Shown one piece after another: positions 45,254 through 53,447 of a DNA stretch of 64,000 nt. Made by a program: the position numbers and the translations under genes. Each line of letters begins with the position of its first letter. Position 1 is the stretch's first letter. This stretch comes from Ignavibacteria bacterium UBA7675 (GTDB taxonomy: Bacteria > Bacteroidota > Ignavibacteria > Kapaibacteriales > UB7675), in contig DLHF01000087.1 of the NCBI GenBank assembly GCA_002483085.1, positions 1 through 64,000 of the forward strand. Reading direction: 5' to 3'. A model generated the notes under the pieces. That model had not been told where the DNA came from. It did no database searches and saw only the letters and a program-made list of their open reading frames with translations.

Positions 45254-46648
45254 ATGTTCGATCTTCCCGTCCTCCAGAATACAGTCTCGCAGGATCCGGC
45301 GCCGCTGCCCCTTTCTGCCGACCCCTCCGCTGGCCGTTTGCTCTATGTGGAAACATATGGCTGCCAGATGAATATCAGCGATAGCGAAATAGTGATGGGC
45401 GTGATGCAGAAAAATGGATATGCCGTCACCGATAAGCCCGACGACGCTGATATCATTTTTCTCAATACCTGTGCTATCCGCGATAACGCCGAGAAACGCA
45501 TCCACGAACGGCTGAAACACCTGAAATTTTACAAGAAAAAACGCGAACATCTTGTGGTTGGCATCCTCGGCTGCATGGCCGAACGCCTGCGCGATGAGCT
45601 TATCAATAAAGAACGTCTTGTGGATATCGTGGTAGGTCCCGATGAATATCGCCGCATCCCCGAGCTCGTAGAAGAAGCGTTTTCAGGCGAAAAGGGAATT
45701 GCTGTAAAGCTCAGCCGAGTAGAAACTTACGACGATATTACGCCGCTGCGTACCGAGGGCATAAGCGCCTGGATTACGGTGATGCGCGGCTGCGACAATT
45801 TCTGTTCCTTCTGTGTAGTGCCGTTTACTCGCGGGCGAGAACGCTCGCGCGCCATGCAGTCAATTGTCGATGAAACTCGGCAGCTCCAGGACAGCGGCTT
45901 TAAGGAAGTAACGCTGCTCGGGCAAAATGTAAATAGCTACCGCGACGAGGCCAGCAACAGCGATTTTGCCGATCTTCTGGCCGCCTGCGCACGCGCCGTG
46001 CCCGAGATGCGCATCCGCTATACGACTTCGCACCCGCACGACATGAGCGATAAGCTTATCGAGACAATGGCCGAATACGACAATATCTGCAAATATATCC
46101 ATCTGCCTGTGCAGTCGGGCTCCGACCGCATCCTGAAGCTCATGAACCGCGATTACTCGGTGGAACACTACTACGAACGCATGGCGAAAATCCGCGAACT
46201 GATGCCGAATTGCGCTCTTTCTACGGATATTATCGCCGGATTCCCCACCGAGACAGAAGCCGACCACGAAGCGACAATGGAGCTGATGCGCGTAGTCCGC
46301 TACGATGGCGCCTATATGTTTAAATATTCTCCGCGCGAACGCACAAAAGCGTGGAAAATGGGCGACGACATTCCCGACGAGGTCAAAATTGTCCGCCTGA
46401 ACCAGATTATCGAACAGCAGCAACGCATCTCGCACGAAATGAACCAGCAGCATATTGGTACAGTCGAGACGGTTCTCGTGGAAGGCCCCAGCAAACGCAA
46501 CCAAGCAGAATGGCAAGGGCGTACCGACTCAAATAAAGTTGTCATCTTCCCGCACAATGAAACAACAGGGTATATCGTCGGCGATACTATTCGCACGCAC
46601 ATAGAGCGGGCTACGTCGGCAACGCTGTTTGGCACAGTAGTGTCCTGA
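45254..46648 (+). CDS. miaB: tRNA-2-methylthio-N6-dimethylallyladenosine synthase
   Basis: A 464-residue radical-SAM methylthiotransferase. The N-terminal domain holds three cluster cysteines (Cys37 in YGCQMN, Cys73 in NTCAIRD, Cys107 in GCMAER), the radical-SAM motif is CDNFCSFC (Cys180, 184, 187), and the C-terminal 65 residues form a TRAM domain (VETVLVEGPSKRN). IHLPVQSGSDRILKLMNR is typical. It adds the methylthio group to A37 of tRNAs. It is divergent from nuoA across 285 bases. Confidence 0.96.
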   Translation: MFDLPVLQNTVSQDPAPLPLSADPSAGRLLYVETYGCQMNISDSEIVMGVMQKNGYAVTDKPDDADIIFLNTCAIRDNAEKRIHERLKHLKFYKKKREHLVVGILGCMAERLRDELINKERLVDIVVGPDEYRRIPELVEEAFSGEKGIAVKLSRVETYDDITPLRTEGISAWITVMRGCDNFCSFCVVPFTRGRERSRAMQSIVDETRQLQDSGFKEVTLLGQNVNSYRDEASNSDFADLLAACARAVPEMRIRYTTSHPHDMSDKLIETMAEYDNICKYIHLPVQSGSDRILKLMNRDYSVEHYYERMAKIRELMPNCALSTDIIAGFPTETEADHEATMELMRVVRYDGAYMFKYSPRERTKAWKMGDDIPDEVKIVRLNQIIEQQQRISHEMNQQHIGTVETVLVEGPSKRNQAEWQGRTDSNKVVIFPHNETTGYIVGDTIRTHIERATSATLFGTVVS

Positions 46649-46699
46649 TACGTGAATCCATCCCTATAACGACCGGTTTTTCAACGTCTACGGAGCTTT

Positions 46700-47095
46700 A
46701 TGGACTTTCTTTACACCCTCCATTCGCATAATCGCTGGCTTATTCTGGCAGCAGCAGTATTAGCGCTCATCAAACTCACGCTCACATGGATAAGCCGTGG
46801 GGAATACAGCAAAACTGATAATATCTTGATGGGTCTCTTTAGCTGGCTGTTCACGATACAGTTTGTCATCGGCCTTGTCGTGCTTTTCTCGCGCGGCTTT
46901 GTAATGTATCGCATCGCACATGGTGTTACAATGTTCCTCGCGCTCGGAGCAGTGCATTTCAGCGCTCGCTGGAAATCTTCTCCCGGCCCGATTCGCGCCC
47001 GCAACACAGTGGTGATGATCATTGTTGCTCTTGTTCTGGTAGGCGTGGGCATTACGCGTTTGCCCCAAGGCTGGACTCCCACTGTAATGCCGTAA
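46700..47095 (+). CDS. Small membrane protein with four helices
   Basis: A 131-residue protein starting MDFLYTLHSHNRWLILAAAVL, with GGAG six bases before ATG. Four hydrophobic helices are visible (about residues 12-30, 45-65, 72-90, 103-120). Histidines in LHSHNRW, RIAHGVTM and AVHFSARW are placed near helix ends, which would suit b-type haem binding; similar short proteins exist in Bacteroidota, but I know no function. It follows miaB by 51 bases and may share its transcript. Confidence 0.78.
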   Translation: MDFLYTLHSHNRWLILAAAVLALIKLTLTWISRGEYSKTDNILMGLFSWLFTIQFVIGLVVLFSRGFVMYRIAHGVTMFLALGAVHFSARWKSSPGPIRARNTVVMIIVALVLVGVGITRLPQGWTPTVMP

Positions 47096-47188
47096 CCAAC
47101 AACTGACGCACCGCACACATGCCAGGCCAGACTTATTCGTCTGTGCTTCGGTTGCTCTGCGCTTTCATTACCGATACATGGCTTAACT

Positions 47189-48694
47189 ATGGATACGCTT
47201 TCGATACCGCAATCTGCAACACTGCCAAATCCGTCCCGCCCCGCCGGACGCACAATTACTCGCGCGGGCTTTGGCTGCTATCGTATCTCTCTTGGCAACG
47301 ACGACCATGAGCGCGCTCTGCGACAGGCACTTTTAGCAGGGGTAAACCTTATCGACACTTCTACTAACTACGCCGATGGCGCAAGCGAAGAGCTCGTGGG
47401 CAATGTAGTGCAGCAGCTCGTTGAGGAAAAGCTGATTGAGCGAAATAGCCTGACAATCGTGACAAAAGTAGGATATGTGCAGGGTACGAACTACGCACTG
47501 GCAAAGGAACGAGAAGAAATGGGGCTGGCATTTCCAGAAATGACGAAGTGCAACAATGGACTCTGGCACTGTATTCACCCCGAATTTCTCGACGACCAGA
47601 TCACCCGCTCCCTCGAACGCCTCCAAACCTCTTCTATCGATATCCTGCTTCTTCACAATCCTGAATATTTTCTCGGCTGGGCCAACAAAAAAGGCTGCCG
47701 TGTCGGCGAATCTATGGCGGAGTTCTACCGCCGTATCGAGCAGGCGTTCCGGCACCTCGAAAAAGAAGTGCAGCGCGGACGCATTCGCGCCTATGGTGTC
47801 TCGTCGAATACCTTCCCCCGTCCTTCTGGTGATTCTGAATTCTGCTCGCTCGAAACAGTGTGGCAAATCGCTCAAACCGTGGGAACATCCGGGCGCTTTA
47901 CAACGGTGCAAATGCCGCTGAATCTGCTCGAACGCGGTGCGGCTACCGAGCGCAACCAGCATGGTAATACACAAACCGTTCTGGAGTTTGCACAGGAAAA
48001 AGGGCTTACCGTGTTGATCAATCGCCCGCTTAATGCACTCGTGGGCAACCGGCTCGTGCGGCTGGCCGATGTGCCCTGTGCTAATACTCCCGACCAACAT
48101 GCAATTATGGCGAGTGTGAACGAGCTTATTCAGCTCGAAAACACTTTTTACATGCGGTTTCTGCCGCACTTTGCCGTGAGCGAACAGGACCGCGCCGCGC
48201 TTATCGAGTATCTCGCGCCGGGTACGATTCTGCAACGCCACTGGGATACGTTCGGCAACTACGAACACTGGATAGAAGCCCGCTCGCAGCACTTCCTGCC
48301 GCGTATGAATGCCGGGCTGCGCGCTATCGCCGAGACAAAGTCCGATGATCTCACCGCCTGGATACGGGAGTTCAAGGCTTCCGCTTCGTCGCTGTTCCAT
48401 CATATTACTTGCTACTATGCCGACCTCGCCCGTAGCCGATCTGCGGCAGCAATGCGTACAGTCACCTTGGTCCTGGGCGATGAATTCAGAAACATGAGCC
48501 TCGCACAGCTCGCAGTCAATGCCCTGCGCTCTACACAAGGTGTGTCGTCGGTGCTCGTCGGTATGCGCCGCTACAATTATGTAGAAGATATCCTCGAAGG
48601 TGTCCGCAAGCCCGTCGATGTGAAGCTCGGCAGGGAAGAATGGCTGAAGTTAGCTGCGTTGGACGAGATTTTCCAGCCGCAACAGGTGGGATAA
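47189..48694 (+). CDS. Aldo/keto reductase family protein with long insertion
   Basis: A 501-residue protein, against about 320 for a usual member. The first part has the family motifs GFGCYRIS, NLIDTSTNYADG (catalytic Asp and Tyr), IVTKVGY (Lys) and DILLLHNPEYF (His), followed by GVSSNTF and the C-terminal ALRSTQGVSSVLVGMRRYNYVED, which binds NADPH. Between about residues 300 and 430 lies an extra helical region (FLPHFAVSEQDRAALIEY..., HWIEARSQHFLPRMNAG) that is not part of the barrel. The full tetrad suggests an active enzyme; the substrate is unknown. Confidence 0.88.
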   Translation: MDTLSIPQSATLPNPSRPAGRTITRAGFGCYRISLGNDDHERALRQALLAGVNLIDTSTNYADGASEELVGNVVQQLVEEKLIERNSLTIVTKVGYVQGTNYALAKEREEMGLAFPEMTKCNNGLWHCIHPEFLDDQITRSLERLQTSSIDILLLHNPEYFLGWANKKGCRVGESMAEFYRRIEQAFRHLEKEVQRGRIRAYGVSSNTFPRPSGDSEFCSLETVWQIAQTVGTSGRFTTVQMPLNLLERGAATERNQHGNTQTVLEFAQEKGLTVLINRPLNALVGNRLVRLADVPCANTPDQHAIMASVNELIQLENTFYMRFLPHFAVSEQDRAALIEYLAPGTILQRHWDTFGNYEHWIEARSQHFLPRMNAGLRAIAETKSDDLTAWIREFKASASSLFHHITCYYADLARSRSAAAMRTVTLVLGDEFRNMSLAQLAVNALRSTQGVSSVLVGMRRYNYVEDILEGVRKPVDVKLGREEWLKLAALDEIFQPQQVG

Positions 48695-48725
48695 GCGCCG
48701 ACATTCCAATTGATGAAAGAATATG

Positions 48726-48915
48726 TGTGGCACGGGCATCGCTGTATCGAGCCGCCCTAACGGGACGGCTCTACCGGGCGTCGCTGTCGCCGGTCGCAGC
48801 GTCCGCTTATCGGTTGGCCAAAGGCTTTGCGCCAGCTCTCTGCGAAGGACGGGGAGAACAACCACGAGCGGCAATGCAGCGCGGTGCAGAGGCTGAAAGC
48901 GAGGCCGGAGAGAAA
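48726..48915 (+). repeat. Dispersed intergenic repeat, copy 3
   Basis: Left end TGTGGCACGGGC (48726-48737), hairpin GAGCCG-CCC-TAAC-GGG-A-CGGCTC (48749-48771), core GTCGCTGTCGCCGGTCGCA (48780-48798), CCGCTTATCGGTTGGCC (48803-48819) and right block GGCAATGCAGCGCGGTGCAG (about 48870-48889). This is the most compact complete copy, between two plus-strand genes. Confidence 0.85.
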
Positions 48916-48983
48916 GGCGTATCCGACTATTCTCGGCGAATAAAGCTCAATAAATAACATCTTACAGTTCCCATTGCATACCT

Positions 48984-49436
48984 ATGCTCCGTCTCCTTCC
49001 CATCCTCCCTTCCGGTCTCCCCTGCGACGATGTCGGCCCGCTTCCGGAAATCGCCCAAAGTGTGTGCTCTACAACCGCCGTGATGTACGAAGTATCGGGC
49101 TTTGCTCCGCCCTGGGTAGCGTATCTCGCCGTGCTGGACGGCATAGTAGTAGGGACATGTGCATTCAAAACGCCGCCTGTGGATGGGCGCGTGGAAATTG
49201 CGTACTTCACATTTCGGGAATACGAGGGAAAGGGCATTGCAACAGAAATGGCGCGTGAACTCGTGCGCATGGCACGCGAAGCAGCACCCGATATTATTAT
49301 TGCGGCGCAGACACTACCGCAGCCCGGCGCATCACCTGCAATTCTGCATAAACTCGGCTTTGTACTCGTGGGCACAGTAGAACATCCCGACGACGGAGAA
49401 GTGTGGGAGTGGCAAATAGCGGCTGCGCCGGAATAG
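48984..49436 (+). CDS. GNAT-family acetyltransferase
   Basis: A 150-residue protein with the GNAT fold: beta strands in WVAYLAVLDGIVVGTCAF, the acetyl-CoA loop YEGKGIATEMARELVR and the later GASPAILHKLGFVLVGTVEHPDDG. The last segment (helix, LGF, strand) resembles the RimJ/RimL group acting on protein or small-molecule amines. The substrate cannot be read. The ATG at 48984 has no strong ribosome site. It lies between copy 3 of the repeat and the convergent metallophosphoesterase gene. Confidence 0.85.
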   Translation: MLRLLPILPSGLPCDDVGPLPEIAQSVCSTTAVMYEVSGFAPPWVAYLAVLDGIVVGTCAFKTPPVDGRVEIAYFTFREYEGKGIATEMARELVRMAREAAPDIIIAAQTLPQPGASPAILHKLGFVLVGTVEHPDDGEVWEWQIAAAPE

Positions 49437-49504
49437 CGATGTTGGCCCTCTATACGTGTTCTTCCGATACCTGGGCGCAGCCTCCGATCCAGAAAAGAAG
49501 CGGC

Positions 49505-50686
49505 TTACAGTTTCAGCCGTTTCCCGGTGTCATCTATTCGGTAAAACACGCCCCCCGTGTACAACACCCCTTGCGAGATACCTTCGGCGTGTTTAGTGTC
49601 GATAGCCATTACTCTGCCGCCGTACAGCGTCTCCACGCTGTCAACTACTGTATGCCCCACAATAATAGCAGAAATATTATACATCTTCAGCGTATGCGCG
49701 AGCTGTTTCTTCGTGGCTTCTTCGCCCACATAGCCGCGATACCAGAAGGGCGAGGCCTTCTGTGAATACAGAGTTTTTGCAGGTTCTTCCAGCTCATCCT
49801 GCCTTGCGTCATCGTCGGTATCATAGTACCTCCGGCACAGGTCATTGATCTGCAAAAGACTCATCGAAAGCGCGTTCACCTGTTTAGAAATACCGCCGTG
49901 AACGATCAGAACACCGCCTACTTTCTCCACGACATTTTTCGTTCGCAGCCAGCGTCCGAGTTCTGTATTGGAAGTGTACCACTGTGTGTAGTCCACGTGC
50001 ATCCGCTTGGCGTTTTCGATGTATTTATTTCGCACCTCGCGCAGTTTACCGCTAAGGTTGGCGATATCGTGGTTGCCGAGTACAAAATGGACTTTGCCAC
50101 CCGCCTGCTCCGCCTCTCCTTCGAGATGATAGATAAGCCAGAGGCATTCGGTAACGTGCAGTCCTCTATCGAAAAGATCACCGACAAGGGCGAGATGCCC
50201 GCTTCCGAATGTCCATTGATACCTGCTGTTCATCACCCCGTTTTGTATGAGCAACGCCCTGAACGCCTTAAAATTCCCCTCAACATCCGAAAGAGCAATG
50301 ATGCTGTCGGCGCGGTTGTAGACGGCAGCCTCATTGTGCAGGTTAGCTTTCAGATGGGTAGTAAAATTCCACTCCGGATGGCGGCTAAAGGTACAGTTCA
50401 ATAGAACTGCCGCTTTATCGCCTATGGCAACCGTGTCGATAACAACAGTGGCCGCTTTGTTATGGCCAACGACAGACCGAACGACGATGCGCTTATTCTC
50501 ATAAAAGACATGCGGCCCATCGTTGTCGGCGGTAGATTTATCGGACTTTTTGTGGTCGGACGCCATCATAGCAGTACCAGGAGCTGCTGGCCATATACCA
50601 ACGGCATTTGCCACCAGACCGGCAACGAGATATGCGCTGTAGAGCCCGCACAAAACCAGCACAGAGAGAAGAATCTTCTTTTTCAT
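49505..50686 (-). CDS. Membrane-anchored calcineurin-like metallophosphoesterase
   Basis: A 393-residue protein starting MKKKILLSVLVLCGLYSAYL (ATG at 50686), with an N-terminal signal or anchor and a low-complexity stretch before the catalytic domain (from about residue 125). Metal and phosphate motifs are ALSDVEGNF, LVGDLFDRG, VLGNHDI, LIVHGG and IVGHT. The first motif has D-V-E where most enzymes have D-x-H. The order and the GDLFDRG spacing recall the Shewanella-like branch of PPP protein phosphatases rather than generic nucleases. An extracytoplasmic phosphatase is inferred. Confidence 0.86.
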   Translation of the reverse strand: MKKKILLSVLVLCGLYSAYLVAGLVANAVGIWPAAPGTAMMASDHKKSDKSTADNDGPHVFYENKRIVVRSVVGHNKAATVVIDTVAIGDKAAVLLNCTFSRHPEWNFTTHLKANLHNEAAVYNRADSIIALSDVEGNFKAFRALLIQNGVMNSRYQWTFGSGHLALVGDLFDRGLHVTECLWLIYHLEGEAEQAGGKVHFVLGNHDIANLSGKLREVRNKYIENAKRMHVDYTQWYTSNTELGRWLRTKNVVEKVGGVLIVHGGISKQVNALSMSLLQINDLCRRYYDTDDDARQDELEEPAKTLYSQKASPFWYRGYVGEEATKKQLAHTLKMYNISAIIVGHTVVDSVETLYGGRVMAIDTKHAEGISQGVLYTGGVFYRIDDTGKRLKL

Positions 50687-50830
50687 AGACACTGGATAGT
50701 TGGTTGGCACCACAAAACTTTGGTGCTATACTAATGTATGGGGCAGGGGTTGCAGACAAACACCGTACACAATAGAAAAAGTTAGAGAGGGGCATCGACC
50801 AGCCACTTTGGGCAGCAAGACGATCCGCAT

Positions 50831-51958
50831 TTACTCATATATCAAACTCGCCGTTTCTTGTCCTACCAAACTTCCCAGCGCCACACCCATACCATTGCAG
50901 CCAAAGCCCACAGCAATGCGCTCTGATGTCTTCTGCACAATCGGCAACCGCGTATCGCTGAAGCCCATGATGCCCGCCCAGCGCATGTCGATTTCCCAAG
51001 CAGTATCGGGCAGAATAACGTCGCGCAGCAGTCGCTCCAACTCGCTCTGGATACGTTCTGTTACAGCGAACTCATGCGTTTCCTCTTCGTCGAATGCCAT
51101 ATTGCGCCCGCCGCCAAACAGCACGCGGTTGCCCACATTGCGGAAATAATAGAACCCCTCGTCGAAGTGGAAAACGCCTTTGAACCGGAGATCGGGAATT
51201 GGCTGTGTAACAAGAACCTGCCCGCGCCCCGGCTTTACACAAATGCCCGGCAGCATAGCGCTCATCCACGAATTGGTACACACAGCTACTCGCCCGGCTG
51301 TGAGCGTAGACTGCCCGCCGGAAGCCCGCACAGCAATCGTCACTTCGCGTTCTGTTTCATCAATAGACAGAACATCTGCCCCCGTGCGAATCTCCACGCC
51401 GCGTTCGGCAGCAAAGCGAGCCAGCGAGCGCATGGTTTTGCCTGTGTGAATCTGTCCTTCCATCGGTGCACCAACTATCGCTCGCACTTCGTGCGTATTA
51501 AATCCGAACTGATAAGCGAGATCGCTACGCACCACAAAGTAGTTGGGTCCGAACACTGGCGCAAGCAGTTCATTCACCTCGCCGATGCGGTCGAGGCACG
51601 ACATTTCTTTGTCGAACATGAGTTCGTAACCACCGTATTCTTCGTAGCCCATAGCTTCTGCACCCAAGCGACTTCGCAGCAAGCGCAGACCGCGCAGACG
51701 CTTTTCCATCACGGCGAGCACATTGTCGGCGGTATTGCGCCCGAGATCGCTCACCACTTCGGTAAGGCTGCCATAGCACGCAAATCCAGCGTTTTTTGTA
51801 CTTGCGCCTGTGGGGAGCAAACCGCGTTCGAGCAGGAGCACCGAACGGGTGGGATGGAGTTCGCGCAGGGCAATGGCTGCCGAGAGCCCGATAATTCCAC
51901 CACCAACAACGATGGTATCATAATGCACAAGTGCTTCGCGTTCCCAGAAACTAATCAT
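50831..51958 (-). CDS. FAD-dependent amine/amino-acid oxidoreductase (DAO family)
   Basis: A 375-residue flavoprotein. The FAD motif is YDTIVVGGGIIGLSAAIAL near the start, preceded by ATG at 51958 (MISFWERE); upstream codons fall in the repeat and are rejected. Other DAO features are GASTKNAGFACYGS, TGKTMRSLARFAAERGVEI, VCTNSWMSAML and the C-terminal RWAGIMGFSDTRLPIV...GFGCNGMGVALG, where a second glycine-rich strand meets FAD. Layout and the ASTKNAGF segment are closest to gamma-glutamylputrescine or glycine/D-amino acid oxidases. No signal peptide. The substrate is not known. Confidence 0.88.
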   Translation of the reverse strand: MISFWEREALVHYDTIVVGGGIIGLSAAIALRELHPTRSVLLLERGLLPTGASTKNAGFACYGSLTEVVSDLGRNTADNVLAVMEKRLRGLRLLRSRLGAEAMGYEEYGGYELMFDKEMSCLDRIGEVNELLAPVFGPNYFVVRSDLAYQFGFNTHEVRAIVGAPMEGQIHTGKTMRSLARFAAERGVEIRTGADVLSIDETEREVTIAVRASGGQSTLTAGRVAVCTNSWMSAMLPGICVKPGRGQVLVTQPIPDLRFKGVFHFDEGFYYFRNVGNRVLFGGGRNMAFDEEETHEFAVTERIQSELERLLRDVILPDTAWEIDMRWAGIMGFSDTRLPIVQKTSERIAVGFGCNGMGVALGSLVGQETASLIYE

Positions 51959-52326
51959 GGAGTGTATGCTATTGCTGTTGGGAAAAAGTTGTGGCACGGG
52001 CGTCTTTGCAGCGGAGCCGCCCTGACGGGACGGCTCTACCGTATGGCCGCTGTCACCGGTCGCACTGGCCGCTTTCCGGTGTCCTACCGCCTGCCGCTCT
52101 TGAGCACAAGGCGCAATCATAGACGGCTTCAAGCGGCGCTCCTGCGCTTCGGGCGATGGAGGCCGAAATACACGCGGCGGCTGTGCAGCGCGGTGCAGAG
52201 ACAGAACACGAGGCCAAAGACCGAATGCTTCGCGCTACTTCCCGTAGCGGTTTGCTACAAGGAAGTATTTTCTCGTCGAAAATATGTATTTTTGTTGTTT
52301 CTATTACATTATTCCGGTACACAACC
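51959..52326. other. Divergent intergenic region with repeat copy 4 and a promoter-like box
   Basis: A 368-base gap between the flavoprotein and trpS, read away from each other. Copy 4 of the dispersed repeat fills most of it. Close to trpS there is TATTTTTGT (52287-52295), a match to the TAnnTTTG box, 32 bases before the ATG; a matching upstream TTG is not clear. Confidence 0.5.
51990..52225 (+). repeat. Dispersed intergenic repeat, copy 4
   Basis: Left end TGTGGCACGGGC (51990-52001), hairpin GAGCCG-CCC-TGAC-GGG-A-CGGCTC (52014-52036) identical to copy 3 but for one loop base, core CGCTGTCACCGGTCGCAC (52048-52065), and right block (52171-52200) with GCGGCGG and TGCAGCGCGGTGCAGAG. It has about 40 bases more than copy 3 between core and right block. 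Confidence 0.85.
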
Positions 52327-53337
52327 ATGTCTGAACAACAACAAACGCGCAGGCCGGTTATCTTCAGCGGCATGCAACCCACGCACACTCTTATGCTCGG
52401 CAACTACGTAGGAGCGCTGAAGAATTGGGTAGTATTGCAGGAAACACACGATTGTATTTTTTGCATCGTGAACCTCCACGCGCTCACTATTTCGCCAGTA
52501 CCTGCCGAGCTTCGCAGGCGCTCGCTCGACGCAGCGGCAATGTACATTGCCAGCGGTATTGACCCGGAGCGCAGCACGATTTTTATACAGTCGCACGTAC
52601 CGGAACACTCGCAGCTCACATGGGTACTCAACTGCTTTACGTCGATGGGCGAGTGCAGCAAAATGACGCAATTCAAGGAAAAAACCGAGCGGCACAGCGC
52701 AAACGTAGGGCTGTTCACCTATCCGGTGTTGATGGCTGCCGATATTCTGCTGTATCAAGCCGATCTCGTACCAGTAGGTGCCGACCAAAAGCAGCATTTA
52801 GAGCTGGCGCGAAATCTGGCTGAGCGCTTCAACAACCGGCATTCGCCTACGTTCACAGTGCCCGACCCGTACATCCCCAAAGTGGGAGCGCGCATCATGA
52901 GCCTACAAGAGCCTACAAAAAAGATGTCGAAATCGGACGAGAACGCAAAAGCGACAATTTACTTGGACGACGCGCCTGATGTGGTACGCAACAAGCTCAA
53001 ACGCGCGGTGACGGATTCTGGAACGGATATCCGCTTCAATGCCGAAGAACGCCCGGCTATTTCCAACCTGCTTACGATATTCAGCGTTGCTACCGGCGAG
53101 ACTATCCAGCAGCTCGAAGAGCGCTTTGCAGGCAAGACCTACGCCGACTTCAAAACCGAGCTCGGCGAAGCAGTTGTAGAGCAGCTCCGCCCCATCCAGG
53201 AACGGTATCACGCCCTGCGGCAGGACGAAGACACACTGAAAGCAATACTGGCACGCGGAGCAGAAGCGGCGCGCAGGCGCGCACGCAAAACGATGCAAAA
53301 AGTCTATAAAAAAACAGGAATTATCGAATTTGAATAA
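52327..53337 (+). CDS. trpS: Tryptophanyl-tRNA synthetase
   Basis: A 336-residue class I aminoacyl-tRNA synthetase. The ATP-binding HIGH-like motif appears as PTHTLMLGNYVGALKNW, the tryptophan pocket region includes FIQSHVPEHSQLTWVLNC, TYPVLMAADILLYQADLVPVGADQKQHLELAR is fully conserved in type, and KKMSKSDENA is the KMSKS loop. ATG at 52327 begins MSEQQQTRRPVIFSGMQPTH; the upstream part lies in the repeat. The length is normal. Confidence 0.96.
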   Translation: MSEQQQTRRPVIFSGMQPTHTLMLGNYVGALKNWVVLQETHDCIFCIVNLHALTISPVPAELRRRSLDAAAMYIASGIDPERSTIFIQSHVPEHSQLTWVLNCFTSMGECSKMTQFKEKTERHSANVGLFTYPVLMAADILLYQADLVPVGADQKQHLELARNLAERFNNRHSPTFTVPDPYIPKVGARIMSLQEPTKKMSKSDENAKATIYLDDAPDVVRNKLKRAVTDSGTDIRFNAEERPAISNLLTIFSVATGETIQQLEERFAGKTYADFKTELGEAVVEQLRPIQERYHALRQDEDTLKAILARGAEAARRRARKTMQKVYKKTGIIEFE

Positions 53338-53447
53338 GGCGGCGGTATTGGCCACAAGCACGACCGCAGGCAGCCCGGCATTGCAGCTAAAATCTAATGC
53401 CAGCGTGTGCGTCTTCGCACGCGAACGATAAGGAATAGTACCCTCTT

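Noticed and set aside
44969..45550. Long N-terminal extension of nuoA
   Set aside because: It would cover the promoter and the start of miaB on the other strand, and NuoA proteins are about 118 residues long.
47333..48538. Minus-strand frame of 401 codons opposite the aldo/keto reductase
   Set aside because: Cys/His-rich random-like sequence; the plus-strand enzyme explains the region.
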